Assembly: GCF_014897585.1 (NCBI RefSeq)
Contig: NZ_JABUXW010000010.1
Span: 1-64,000, forward strand
Source of the DNA: Brachybacterium tyrofermentans
GTDB lineage: Bacteria > Actinomycetota > Actinomycetes > Actinomycetales > Dermabacteraceae
Direction of reading: 5' to 3'
DNA: 64,000 nt
This document shows positions 22,688 through 31,690 of the stretch, one piece after another. Both the position numbers and the translations under genes were made by a program. A model generated the notes under the pieces. It was not told the origin of the DNA. It ran no database searches and saw only the letters and a program-made list of their open reading frames with translations. The stretch's first letter is position 1. Each line of letters opens with the position of its first letter.

Positions 22688-24339
22688 GCCTTCCCGGCGT
22701 CCGGACCGTCTTGCGCCGGCTCGCCCTCCTCGACGTCCGCCCCGGCCTGTCGATCCCAAGAATCGAGCAGGAAGTCGCCGGGGAGCACGTCGACTCGCCA
22801 GACGTCAAAGGCCCGGCCGCGCTTGGTCGCCTTGTGGATCTGCACATCGAGCAGCAGCCGGATCACGTCGCGACGGTCCATGAGGTCTGCCTCGCCCCAA
22901 CCGGCAGCCACAGATCCGGCACTCAGCATCCGTCGCAAGGCCGGCGAGGTGACCGGGGCGACCTCCTGGCTCCGCAGCTGATCGAGTTCTTGTTCGATGC
23001 GCAGGTCCTCGGCAGCGTAGGCACGCAGAGAGATGTCCCCTGCGCCCCTCAGCTCTTCGAGGTCATCCCGCTCGCTCTCCTTCGCCGTTATCAGAGCGTG
23101 GAGATCCGGACCCGAATCTTTCGCCTGCGGCCGCTGCCGGAAGGCCTCGGTGAGGAAGCGGCGAAACCCATCGGTCTCGAAGAGTCGAAGTACGAGCGTC
23201 TCGACCATCTTGTCGACCTTGGGGGCCGTAATGGTGACCTTCCTGCACCCCTCGTGGTCGCAGGTATAGGCCCGTGGCATGCGGGACATATTCGTCCGTG
23301 CCTTCATTCGGGCCCCGCATTCGCCACAACGAGCGATGTGGGACAGCAAGTGGCGTGGAGCAGGCCCTCTAGGAACTGGTGTCGACCGCCGGGATGGGTT
23401 GCTGAGAACAGCGTTCACCTTCAGCCAGGTCCCGTACTCGATGATCGGTGCCCACGTTGCTTCCCCGATGTCCTGTCCCTGGTGGATCCGCCTACCAGCG
23501 ATGGTCGGGTTGACCAGACGCTGTCGGAGCGAAGCGGGATGCCATGCCTCGACAACGCCCCGTGGGTTCTCTTCAAGGGTCTTGGTGCTCGGCCTCCGCG
23601 GGCTCGGCACGCCTCTCTGGTTCAGGTCCATGGTGACCTTGCGCAGCGATACCCCGTCGAGGATCTGCGTGGCGGCCGCGACGAGCACCTGGGCTTCCGG
23701 TGAGAGCACCTTCGGCTCGTCGGAGTCAGGAAGCACCGGCATTAACGCTCCCTGATCGTCCTCCACTGGCGATCCAGTGCCGTCGTCAAGGACGTACGGA
23801 GACTGGTCCAGCAACGAGCCCGTCGTAGCGTCGTAGACACGCCTGTAGCCATATGGAAGGCGACCGTGGGGGCGCTTGAGCTCTGCGTTACGACGAACTG
23901 TACGGACGTTTCGGTCCCGAATATCCGAGGCGTCGCGCTCGGCGATAAGAGCATCGAGGCTCGCGTTGAACGAGTCGTTGGAGTGCGAGAGGTCGTAGCG
24001 TCGCCCCTTGGAGACGAGGTCGACGCCCGCCCCCAGGCACGCGGCACGCAGGGGCAAGAACGCTTCCAGGTCTCGCGCTGCACGTGAGGCTTCCCAGACG
24101 ATGAGGACGTCGACTGAACCGGCTGCGATCAGTGTCAGCACCTCGATGAAGCCCTGGCGCTCCCGCTTCGCTGATGCGCTTGCTGAGCGGTTGTCATCCC
24201 GGATGATGTGATCGCTCAGCACGGTCACACCGTTCAGGTCCGCCCACGCCTGGCACTCGCGGATCTGGTCGTCGACGCTGGTTCCGCGGTGCTTGGGATC
24301 CCGCGATGCACGACCGTAGATCAACCCTCGCTCTGCCAC
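22684..24339 (-). CDS. int: Large serine recombinase/integrase
   Basis: The 551-residue enzyme is the likely integrase of the 20-kb island. It has a resolvase domain with catalytic Ser12 in Y-G-R-A-S-R-D, a recombinase domain from about residue 155 to 300 (H-G-R-L-P-Y-G-Y-R-R at its start), a zinc ribbon with Cys338, Cys341, Cys360 and Cys365, and a coiled-coil C-terminus. This class joins attP and attB at a short core without host factors and usually needs a separate directionality factor for excision. It starts with GTG. It lies 1.9 kb from attR, with two genes between. Confidence 0.95.
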   Translation of the reverse strand: MAERGLIYGRASRDPKHRGTSVDDQIRECQAWADLNGVTVLSDHIIRDDNRSASASAKRERQGFIEVLTLIAAGSVDVLIVWEASRAARDLEAFLPLRAACLGAGVDLVSKGRRYDLSHSNDSFNASLDALIAERDASDIRDRNVRTVRRNAELKRPHGRLPYGYRRVYDATTGSLLDQSPYVLDDGTGSPVEDDQGALMPVLPDSDEPKVLSPEAQVLVAAATQILDGVSLRKVTMDLNQRGVPSPRRPSTKTLEENPRGVVEAWHPASLRQRLVNPTIAGRRIHQGQDIGEATWAPIIEYGTWLKVNAVLSNPSRRSTPVPRGPAPRHLLSHIARCGECGARMKARTNMSRMPRAYTCDHEGCRKVTITAPKVDKMVETLVLRLFETDGFRRFLTEAFRQRPQAKDSGPDLHALITAKESERDDLEELRGAGDISLRAYAAEDLRIEQELDQLRSQEVAPVTSPALRRMLSAGSVAAGWGEADLMDRRDVIRLLLDVQIHKATKRGRAFDVWRVDVLPGDFLLDSWDRQAGADVEEGEPAQDGPDAGKA

Positions 24340-24372
24340 ATCGATCAGGCTAGCCGGTGCGCTCCCCCGCGA

Positions 24373-25575
24373 CTACGTTCTCCACAGGTCGAAGAGGCCC
24401 GGTGCGGGCTTGCTGCGCATCCGAGACTCTTCTCCGTGAGTCAGGTCAGGAATCTCGCCCTCCGGAGGTTCGAACCCCTCGACCGGGTCGAGCTGCTCGA
24501 TGTACTCCCCCGCCCAGGAGATGAAGTCTGCGCTCTCTGGCCCCGACCCAGACTTCAACTCATGCAGATAGGCACGCATCTGCTTCGTGCGCTCCCAGGA
24601 TTCAACGCCCTCGAGCAGCTTCTTCTCCCACTGGGCATAGTGCTCGCGGCGTTGCGCGAGCAGCTGAGCTGCCTTCTGGCGCTCCTCTTCGCGCCGGCGA
24701 TGCTGCCGATGAGATGCCTCGAGCTGGATTTCCTTCTCGGTCGCGAGCTGCACCAGATGAACAACGCGCGGGATGAACTCATGAAGCGGCTTCCACACGG
24801 TCTCGACCAGCCGCGTCGGCGTTCCGAGTCGGGTGTAGAGACGCAGGCAGATCAGGCCCGTAGGCACGTAGTCCCACCGACGGGACCATGAGTATCCCGA
24901 ACGGCGCTCACGCTTGAGTTCCTCCTCGGTCTTCACGTGCTCGACCTGGCGGTCGTACTCTCCGATCCTCACGACCACTTCTGCGCTGCCAGCGTTCAAG
25001 GTCACCAGCGGGTCCCCCGTGTACGGAGAGCCGGATGTGCGCTTCTTCGGCTGTTCGTGTGCCGTGACGGTGAAACCTGCTTCGATAGCTGCGGCGACCA
25101 GAAGATCAGCAGCAAGGAGCCCGCGCTGCCGACCAGCTACGTCCGCCGGTAGAGCCACCGGCCGATCCCTTAGCGCCTTCACCACAGGATGGGGTCGTAG
25201 GAATCGTCTGCTCGCCAGCTCGGGACTCAACACCGGCGGTGTGACCACCATCGGCTTGGGCTGGACCGAAGCCTTCGCAGTACGGGCCTCCTTGGATGCG
25301 TGGGAGCCGGCGGCTGAATGTGCCTTCCGACCTGCCTGGCGCGTCTGTCGCCCTCCCGCACTGTCCACCGGGTACTCGCCATGCTGGTGCATATGCCGCC
25401 CGACGTCCGTGACCGCGACCGAGTACTTGCCGCCGGCGCGGGAGATCGAGACGAGCTCGCGCCCCTGAAGTGCCCGAGCTGCATGCTTCCAGGAGTCCGT
25501 TGGCGGCGCACTCTCCGGAGATGTGCACAGCCAATCAAGGATTGTCTTTTGCGCGGAATTTAGCTTCCAGTCCAT
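24373..25575 (-). CDS. Hypothetical coiled-coil protein of the island
   Basis: The 400-residue protein from ATG 25575 (M-D-W-K-L-N-S-A-Q-K) is not recognised. Residues 10-60 look like a winged-helix (T-I-L-D-W-L then a variable loop and S-V-A-V-T-D-V-G). A proline/alanine-rich linker follows, then a conserved-looking mixed domain, and a long Arg/Glu/Gln-rich coiled coil (about 275-340). A TTG at 25635 would add 20 residues but has no ribosome-binding site. It lies 33 bases before the integrase on the same strand, so the two may be co-transcribed. Confidence 0.6.
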   Translation of the reverse strand: MDWKLNSAQKTILDWLCTSPESAPPTDSWKHAARALQGRELVSISRAGGKYSVAVTDVGRHMHQHGEYPVDSAGGRQTRQAGRKAHSAAGSHASKEARTAKASVQPKPMVVTPPVLSPELASRRFLRPHPVVKALRDRPVALPADVAGRQRGLLAADLLVAAAIEAGFTVTAHEQPKKRTSGSPYTGDPLVTLNAGSAEVVVRIGEYDRQVEHVKTEEELKRERRSGYSWSRRWDYVPTGLICLRLYTRLGTPTRLVETVWKPLHEFIPRVVHLVQLATEKEIQLEASHRQHRRREEERQKAAQLLAQRREHYAQWEKKLLEGVESWERTKQMRAYLHELKSGSGPESADFISWAGEYIEQLDPVEGFEPPEGEIPDLTHGEESRMRSKPAPGLFDLWRT

Positions 25576-25700
25576 GGGATCAGTCTCGCCGATCCGTCGC
25601 TTACTGGAGGGGGCTTGGAGAGCCGTTCTGGACAAACTCGAATCGACGCCAGATTCGACGCAGAACCTGCAAGTGCGCCGTCGAAGCTAGTGACAAAAAT

Positions 25701-25735
25701 GAAGAAGGCCCCGGCGCGCGCCTGGGACCTTCTTC
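25701..25735 (-). terminator. Intrinsic terminator of the small gene at 25747
   Basis: On the minus strand GAAGAAGG...CCTTCTTC arms with a GC-rich inner stem form a long hairpin (one mismatch, one bulge), followed by a T-rich tract (ATTTTTG, complement of 25693-25699). This is a classical rho-independent terminator reading leftward. Confidence 0.75.
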
Positions 25736-25746
25736 TGTTCGCAACC

Positions 25747-25989
25747 TCAAGGAAGGGGGCGTGCCGCCAATACACCAGCGCCGTAAGCCCACATGGATTC
25801 CATTACGTACTGCCAGAACTTCCGCCCTGACCACTTCGACCGCCAAGCGGTCACTTTGCTGTAGAACTTCTTCGACATGTCTGCTCTCATGATGAACCTC
25901 CCGTACTTATTGTCGTTGTCACATTCGCTTTTGGTCTTGGACCATTCACTCAGTAGACGCACGACGCCAAGAATCAGCAGTGCCACCAC
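25747..25989 (-). CDS. Small hypothetical membrane protein near attR
   Basis: The 80-residue frame from GTG 25989 begins with a hydrophobic stretch (V-A-L-L-I-L-G-V-V-R-L-L) that continues in frame upstream (W-G-V-L-E-V-V), so the true start may be earlier. The rest is basic and aromatic. An intrinsic terminator 12 bases after its stop supports expression. Function unknown. Confidence 0.45.
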   Translation of the reverse strand: MVALLILGVVRLLSEWSKTKSECDNDNKYGRFIMRADMSKKFYSKVTAWRSKWSGRKFWQYVMESMWAYGAGVLAARPLP

Positions 25990-26003
25990 GACCTCTAGGA
26001 CGC

Positions 26004-26020
26004 CCCAGATTTGAACTGGG
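26004..26020 (-). other. tRNA T-arm-like stem-loop
   Basis: On the minus strand the sequence is CCCAG-TTCAAAT-CTGGG, a perfect 5-bp stem with a consensus T-loop. No complete cloverleaf could be folded around it: acceptor and anticodon arms do not match. It may be a relic of a tRNA 3' end carried by an ancestral attachment site, or chance. Confidence 0.3.
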
Positions 26021-26248
26021 TCCGCCCCCAGCTTTCAGGCTACGAACTCTCTAAACCTATCAGACCGGCGGGACCCGCGGAAGTGCGCTTGATAGGCCCT
26101 TCGCGTGCCCACAACTGCGAACGGGACTCCTCGTTGCCGGGTCGGTCGGAAGGCGAGCAAGCATCGGCAGGGACTCGCCCCCTGTTGTTCAGACCACTGC
26201 TGACTGAACTCGTGTCGGCACCAAAACTTGCACACCCTGTATTCTCTT

Positions 26249-26262
26249 TTCTCCCCGGCGAG
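26249..26262. repeat. attR: 14-bp core repeat of the 20-kb island
   Basis: TTCTCCCCGGCGAG, identical to 6259-6272. Left of it is island DNA; right of it is the intact 5' part of tadA on the minus strand. Confidence 0.9.
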
Positions 26263-27207
26263 GAGAGGAAGGGTGCAGAGCTTGGTGACGGCGTCGCGCG
26301 CGGAGTTCGCATGGATCGAGGCCATGCCGGGCAACCCGCTGTTCAGGGCGATCAGCATGTCCAGCGATTCCGCTTCCCGGACCTCTCCGACGATGACTCG
26401 GCTGGGCCGCATACGCAGTGCTTCCTTCACCAGGCGACGCATCGAGATCTCACCGGTTCCCTCGAGGTTCGCCTGCCTGGTCTGCATGGCGACCACGTCC
26501 CTCAGGCCCAGGTCCAGCTCGAAGACCTCCTCGATCGTGACGACGCGTTCCCGGGCGCCGACGGATTGGGAGAGGCACCGCAGGAAGGTCGTCTTCCCGG
26601 CGCCGGTCGCCCCGCTCACCATCACATTGAGACCCGAGGCGATCGCCGCATCGAGGAAGTCCGCCGCCTGAGTCGTGAGCGACCCGAGGGAGACGAGCCC
26701 TCCGAGGTCATAGGCCTTCGCGACGAACTTGCGGATGTTGATCGCCCAGTGAGCCCGGGTGACGCTGGGGATGACCACGTGCAGGCGCGATCCGTCGGGA
26801 AGGAGGGAATCCACGAAGGGCGTGCTCATATCCAGTCGGCGCCCGGAGCTCACCAGCATCCGCTCGACGATCCCGCGCACCTCGGTGTCCGACAGGACGA
26901 TCGTGGTCAGCTCGCTGCGTCCGTTGCGGGCGCAGAACACCTGGCTCGGCGAGTTCAACCAGATCTCCTCGACCGATGGATCATCCAGCATCTCCTGGAG
27001 CGCCCCGTAGCCGCCGATGCGGGCTGCGACCTCGGCCACCGTCGAATCGTCGTCGTGCAGGACCGGCACCTCACCGGAGGAGGAGCGACGGTCGTAGTCG
27101 GCCACCACTTCCCTGATCAACGGCTCGAGCTGGTCCGCCTGCGCGTCGAGGCCTCGGCGGCGGATCAACTCCCGCGATTCGGCCTCGATGATGGCGGCGG
27201 TGTCCAT
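26249..27207 (-). pseudogene. tadA: tadA (CpaF-type secretion ATPase), 5' fragment
   Basis: This part encodes about 319 residues of the Tad pilus motor ATPase: N-terminal domain, Walker A G-A-T-G-A-G-K-T near residue 200, the Asp box with T-I-E-E, Walker B and the His box (A-S-I-H-A-N-S). The host sequence ends at L-A-G-E; a frame continuing to 26035 encodes island-derived residues only. Joined with 5991-6258 it gives 409 codons including stop. As it stands the product lacks its C-terminal about 90 residues. ATG at 27207 is the start. Confidence 0.93.
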
Positions 27208-27403
27208 CCAGTCCCCTCTCGAGCCGACCGACCGGTCCCTTCCGATCGTGGAATACGCTTCACACGCACGCCGGTCACTGTAGGACGAACCGAGGGCCTT
27301 CGCTGGCAGATGTCAGGAATTGTGGATAACTCTCCCAGCGTCGGCCCATGGCAGGATGACAGCACCTGTCCTCGAGATCCTCCACACCTCAGGAGCCCTC
27401 CTC

Positions 27404-28549
27404 ATGGCCGACTCCCCCGATTCGTCCTCCTCGTCACTCAGCCTCCCCACCGTGAAGTACATGGCCAAGCGCGTGCTCTCGGAGTTCTCGCGCGACGGCG
27501 GCACCGACCAGGCCGCGAAGCTCACCTACTTCATGGTGCTCTCGATCGCGCCGACGCTGCTGGCCCTGTTCTCCCTGGCCACACTGCTGCTGGCCCCCAT
27601 CAAGGACCAGATCGCGGAGCTCATCACGGAGGGCATCTCGTCCGCAGCCAGCGGGTCCGAGCTCGGCGCCGGCGAGGCCGTCAGCTCGACGATCACCTCC
27701 CTCATGGGATCGGCGACCGGCGGCACGATCGCGCTGATCATCGGTATCGCCACCGCCCTGTGGTCCGCCTCCGGCTACATCAAGGCCTTCGGCAGGGTCA
27801 CGAACCAGGTCTACGAGGTGCCGGAGGGTCGCGGACCGATCCGCCTGACCCTCTCGATGCTCGGTCTGACCATCGCGATGATCCTCGGCATCCTCCTGGT
27901 GATGGTCTCGGTCCTCCTGAACCAGTCGCTCGTGGAGGGCGTGCTGGGGCCGATCGCCTCGACGATCGGCGCCGAGGGGGTGCTCGCCTTCCTCACCGAG
28001 TCGTTCCTGCCGATCTGGGCCTGGGTCAAGTGGCCCGTGATCCTGCTCCTCGCCTTCGTGCTCGTCTCCCTGCTGTACTGGGGCGCTCCAAACATCGCCA
28101 AGCCGTTCCGGCTGATCTCCCCCGGCGGCGTGTTCGCGATCGTCGGCGTCGCCGTCGCCGCCGTCGCCCTGTCGATCTACATGGGCACCGTGGCCGGATA
28201 CTCGAGCTACGGCGCCATCGGCGGCATCATGGCCGTGCTGTTCGCGCTGTGGATCATCAACATCGTGATCATCCTCGGTGCGGAGGTCGACGCCGAGTTC
28301 GAGCGGGCCCGCGAGCTCGAGTCGGGCAAGCCGGCGGAAGACACCCTCGACCTGCCCATGCGGGAGTCCAAGGGCGCGGAGAAGGCCGAGTCCAAGCGGG
28401 AGGACCTCATCGACCAGGGCCGCGATATCCGGCTGAAGAACCTGCATCGCGATGCCGAGGCCTACACGGGCGAGGACGCCCGGCTCACCCCTCGCCATGG
28501 CGTGCCGACCGTGCCGTCCGACGACAGCCCCTCCGCCAAGGACTCCTGA
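27404..28549 (+). CDS. YihY/virulence factor BrkB family membrane protein
   Basis: The 381-residue protein has six membrane segments between about residues 45 and 310, the family core with D-Q-A-A-K-L-T-Y-F and W-S-A-S-G-Y-I-K-A-F, and a charged, disordered C-terminal tail of about 80 residues. The biochemical role of this family is not established (older annotation as ribonuclease BN is wrong). ATG 27404 is preferred over upstream starts because it follows an AGGAG site. It ends 1 base before the SRAP gene, so they are co-transcribed. Confidence 0.88.
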   Translation: MADSPDSSSSSLSLPTVKYMAKRVLSEFSRDGGTDQAAKLTYFMVLSIAPTLLALFSLATLLLAPIKDQIAELITEGISSAASGSELGAGEAVSSTITSLMGSATGGTIALIIGIATALWSASGYIKAFGRVTNQVYEVPEGRGPIRLTLSMLGLTIAMILGILLVMVSVLLNQSLVEGVLGPIASTIGAEGVLAFLTESFLPIWAWVKWPVILLLAFVLVSLLYWGAPNIAKPFRLISPGGVFAIVGVAVAAVALSIYMGTVAGYSSYGAIGGIMAVLFALWIINIVIILGAEVDAEFERARELESGKPAEDTLDLPMRESKGAEKAESKREDLIDQGRDIRLKNLHRDAEAYTGEDARLTPRHGVPTVPSDDSPSAKDS

Positions 28550-28550
28550 C

Positions 28551-29297
28551 ATGTGCGGGCGCTTCGCCTTCTTCCAGGAGATCGACCCGCTGGTCGACGA
28601 CCTGGGCGCTGTCGACCTCACCGATCCGCATCTGCGCAGCCGCTGGAACATCCCTCCGACGGCGCCGATCCACGTGGTCACGGAATCGGTGGACAAGGAG
28701 ACCGGTGAGGTGGTCCGTGCCCTCCGGGTCGCCCGCTGGGGCCTGCTGCCCCCGTTCGCGAAGGAGGCCTCGTTCTCCTCGCGCACCTTCAACGCCCGGA
28801 GGGAGACGCTCGGGGAGAAGCCGAGCTTCCGCGGGAGCCTCGGGCGGTATCGGGCGATCGTCCCGATGGACGGGTACTACGAGTGGGTGCGGGACGACAA
28901 GGGCAAGCGCAAGCAGCCGTACTTCATCAGCCCAGCCGACGGATCTCCGCTGTACATGGCGGCTCTGGTCTCCTGGTGGAAGGGGCCCGGGCAGCATGAA
29001 GGGCCCGCCGCCACGGAGGACGGCACCTTCCTGCTCAGCGCCACGATCATCACCCGGGAGGCCACCGGTGACCTCGCCGAGCTCCACGACCGCACCCCGG
29101 TGATGCTGCGCCGCGGCGAGATCGATGCCTGGCTGGACACCGCCATGGACGATCGCCACGCGGCGCAGGAATGGATCCTGGACGACGCACATCTGCTCGA
29201 CGACACGACGCTCGAGGTGCGCGAGGTGGATCCGGCTGTCGGCACAGTGGGCAACGACGGCCCGGAGCTGCTCGAGCCGCCGCAGACCCTGCTCTGA
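28551..29297 (+). CDS. SRAP family protein (HMCES/YedK-like), chromosomal copy
   Basis: The 248-residue protein starts Met-Cys-Gly-Arg, with Cys2 the residue that links to abasic sites in single-stranded DNA. It has N-A-R-R-E near residue 83, G-Y-Y-E-W at about 108-112 and L-H-D-R-T-P-V. It is one base downstream of the YihY gene. It differs from the island copy at 9070, so the host carries two independent SRAP proteins. Confidence 0.93.
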   Translation: MCGRFAFFQEIDPLVDDLGAVDLTDPHLRSRWNIPPTAPIHVVTESVDKETGEVVRALRVARWGLLPPFAKEASFSSRTFNARRETLGEKPSFRGSLGRYRAIVPMDGYYEWVRDDKGKRKQPYFISPADGSPLYMAALVSWWKGPGQHEGPAATEDGTFLLSATIITREATGDLAELHDRTPVMLRRGEIDAWLDTAMDDRHAAQEWILDDAHLLDDTTLEVREVDPAVGTVGNDGPELLEPPQTLL

Positions 29298-29373
29298 CCC
29301 GATCCGACCCGTGACGGACAGTCCGACTGCGGTCTGACGCGCGACGCGTGCTGATCCCCGTACGCTCGATCCC

Positions 29374-30780
29374 ATGACGAACGGATCCGATGCGCGGCCC
29401 GACGTGCCGGACGGGCGCGTCCGCCGCTCCGACCCCTTCCGCTGGATCATCGAGAACCCCGGCACCGTCGACCTGATCGTCTTCGGTGCCGCCGCCGTCC
29501 TGGTTCTCCTCTCGGGCTTCTGGACAGGGTCGTTCGGCTGGTGGACGGTGTTCTCCGTACCGATGATCCTGACCGGCGCCGTGTGCCGGACACGTCCTGC
29601 CCTCGGGGTCCTGGTCATCGGCGGCCTGGCCCTGCTCCATGTCCTCGTCGGCATCCCGGTCGTGATGGGCGATGCTCTCACGTTCTACGCGATGTTCTGC
29701 GCGGTCGCCTACGGCTCGCGCCTCGTGCACGGTCTCGGCGTCGGCGCCGGATTCCTCGGCGTCCTGGTCCAGGCGACCTCGTGGACCGTGGGCGCCGTGC
29801 GCGACGAGTACGGCGGTCCGCTCCAGGCGGCGATCATGTTCAGCACCTTGATCCTCGTCGGCAGCATCACCATCGTCGCGATCTGGGCCCTGGCGAGCCT
29901 CCAGCGCGCCCGGGTGCGGCAGCTCGCGCTCACCCGTGACCGGGCGGAGCAGGCCATCCGGGAGAGGGAGCAGCGCACCGCGCTGGCCGTCGCCGACGAG
30001 CGTGCGCGCATCGCCCGCGAGATGCACGATGTGGTCGCCCACTCGCTGTCCGTGATCATCGCGCAGGCGGACGGCGGCCGCTTCGTCGCCGCCCAGAAGC
30101 CGGAGAAGGCCGCCGAGGTGCTCTCCACCATCGGGGAGACCGGGCGGGCCGCGCTCGCCGACATGCGCTCCCTGCTGGGAGTTCTGCGCCAGGAGGATGA
30201 GACCAGCTTCGGCCCGCAGCCCGGGCCGGAGATGCTCGAGGACCTGATCGCGCGGGTCCGGGCCACGGGCCTCGACGTGTCCCTCGACCTCGAGGGCCGG
30301 ATCCAGGACCTCCCTCAAGCCCTGGGGATGTCCGTGTTCCGGCTCATCCAGGAATCCCTGACCAATGTGCTCAAGCACGCCGGGCTCGGAGCCTCCGCGA
30401 GGGTCCGGATCCACCGCACACCGCAGAGGCTGGAGATCGATGTCTTCGACGACGGCCAGGGCACCGACCCGGAGTCCGACGGCGAGGGCCATGGGATCAC
30501 CGGGATGCGCGAGAGGATGGCCGTGTTCGGCGGGGTGCTCCGGGCCGGGCCGCTCCTGGAACGCGGCTATCGGGTGCAGGCGATCATCCCGCTGGACGGA
30601 TGCGTTCTCGCGGCGTCGCAGACCGCCGACCGACCCCGGCACCAGCTCTCCCAGCCCGAACCGTCCGTCGACCCCATCCGGCCGGCGGCGACCCCGACGC
30701 ATACAGTCACCCACACGGCACCGCGCGCCGCACCGCAGCGCACCAAGCCACCCCACCACCCCGGAGGAGCTCCCCGATGA
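29374..30780 (+). CDS. Two-component sensor histidine kinase, NarL/HisKA_3 type
   Basis: The 468-residue membrane kinase has about four to six N-terminal membrane segments (residues 30-190), a short coiled coil, the HisKA_3 dimerisation motif with phospho-acceptor in E-M-H-D-V-V-A-H-S-L near residue 220 and an HATPase domain (Q-E-S-L-T-N-V-L-K-H and G-H-G-I-T-G-M-R-E-R). A proline-rich disordered tail of about 60 residues follows. It overlaps the response regulator by 4 bases (ATGA). The signal is unknown. Confidence 0.93.
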   Translation: MTNGSDARPDVPDGRVRRSDPFRWIIENPGTVDLIVFGAAAVLVLLSGFWTGSFGWWTVFSVPMILTGAVCRTRPALGVLVIGGLALLHVLVGIPVVMGDALTFYAMFCAVAYGSRLVHGLGVGAGFLGVLVQATSWTVGAVRDEYGGPLQAAIMFSTLILVGSITIVAIWALASLQRARVRQLALTRDRAEQAIREREQRTALAVADERARIAREMHDVVAHSLSVIIAQADGGRFVAAQKPEKAAEVLSTIGETGRAALADMRSLLGVLRQEDETSFGPQPGPEMLEDLIARVRATGLDVSLDLEGRIQDLPQALGMSVFRLIQESLTNVLKHAGLGASARVRIHRTPQRLEIDVFDDGQGTDPESDGEGHGITGMRERMAVFGGVLRAGPLLERGYRVQAIIPLDGCVLAASQTADRPRHQLSQPEPSVDPIRPAATPTHTVTHTAPRAAPQRTKPPHHPGGAPR

Positions 30781-31466
30781 CCTCACCACTGGACCGCCCG
30801 CTGCGCATCGCCCTGGTCGACGACCAGCCTCTCGTGCGGGCCGGCTTCGCGATGGTGATCGATTCCCAGGACGACCTCGAGGTCGTCGCCCAGGCCTCCG
30901 ACGGCGCGGCGGCGGTCGAGGAGCTGCGCGCACGCACCGTCGACGTAGTGCTGATGGACGTCCGCATGCCCCGGATGGACGGCATCGAGGCGACCTCTCG
31001 GATCCTGGCCCAGTCCCCCGAGGGCCGTGCCCCGAAGATCATCGTGCTGACCACGTTCGACCTCGACGAGTACGTGGTCTCCGCGATCCGCGCCGGCGCC
31101 AGCGGCTTCCTGCTCAAGGATGCGCAGCCCGAGGACCTGCTCGGCGCGATCCGCACGGTGCACAGCGGCGACGCGGTGATCGCCCCGTCGGCCACCCGCC
31201 GCCTGCTCGCCCGCGTGATCGCCGCGCCTGAGCCCCAGGAGAAGGACACCTCGGTGCTCGACGTGCTCACCGAGCGCGAGCGCGAGGTCCTCGCGCTCAT
31301 GGGCCGTGGCTACTCCAACCAGGAGATCGGCGCGGAGCTGTTCGTCGCCGAGGCGACCGTCAAGACGCATGTGGGCCGTGTCCTCGCGAAGCTCGGCGCC
31401 CGGGACCGGGTGCAGGCCGTGATCGTCTCCTTCGAGACCGGCCTGGTGAGCCCCGGCGCCGGCTGA
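30777..31466 (+). CDS. LuxR/NarL family response regulator
   Basis: A 229-residue regulator with receiver domain (D15/D16, phospho-acceptor Asp61 in V-L-M-D-V-R-M-P, T-T-F, and Lys in F-L-L-K-D) and a C-terminal LuxR helix-turn-helix (L-T-E-R-E-R-E-V-L-A-L then T-V-K-T-H-V-G-R-V). It is the partner of the kinase just upstream. The ABC transporter 225 bases downstream on the same strand is a plausible target, as such pairs often control efflux-type MacB/FtsX transporters. Confidence 0.95.
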   Translation: MTSPLDRPLRIALVDDQPLVRAGFAMVIDSQDDLEVVAQASDGAAAVEELRARTVDVVLMDVRMPRMDGIEATSRILAQSPEGRAPKIIVLTTFDLDEYVVSAIRAGASGFLLKDAQPEDLLGAIRTVHSGDAVIAPSATRRLLARVIAAPEPQEKDTSVLDVLTEREREVLALMGRGYSNQEIGAELFVAEATVKTHVGRVLAKLGARDRVQAVIVSFETGLVSPGAG

Positions 31467-31690
31467 GGCGACGGACAGGCGTGGGCCGACGGCCACATGC
31501 TTCAGAGCGGGCGACCCCGTCTGCCGCCATGCAGCATCGGGATCTGCCTCGCGCGTCATTCCCGGGTATGACATGACAGCATCCTGAGGTCGGACAACGC
31601 TGCCCTGCACGGGACCACGGACTGACGACGCGGAGCAGATCGGGGCAGGAGCATGGTCGATGACCGCCTACCTCTTCGTGAAGGATCCCG

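Larger units (their letters stand above)
6259..26262. mobile_element. 20-kb genomic island (serine-integrase element) inserted in tadA
   Basis: The element is bounded by a 14-bp direct repeat and splits one gene into two fragments that rejoin in frame (959 plus 268 bases, 409 codons). It encodes a large serine integrase, a small resolvase, a degenerate MobV-like relaxase, an IS3-family element, an SRAP protein, a type I restriction-modification system and several unknown genes. There are no conjugation genes, so at best it is or was mobilisable rather than self-transmissible. Base use is heterogeneous: the first gene is noticeably AT-richer than the rest, suggesting a mosaic origin. Confidence 0.92.

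Noticed and set aside
26035-26248. The last 71 residues of the frame continuing from tadA
   Set aside because: They are encoded by island DNA and do not resemble TadA; an artefact of the insertion.
27321-27329. Perfect DnaA box (TGTGGATAA) between tadA and the YihY gene
   Set aside because: A single box with no cluster, no dnaA/dnaN nearby and no AT-rich unwinding region; not an origin.
26011-29103. Very long (about 1030 residue) plus-strand frame from the tadA fragment to the SRAP gene
   Set aside because: It runs antisense to tadA and out of frame through two well-supported genes; arginine/proline-rich and unlike any protein.
29050-30933. Long minus-strand frame opposite the histidine kinase
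   Set aside because: Shadow of the kinase gene, which has all expected motifs on the plus strand.
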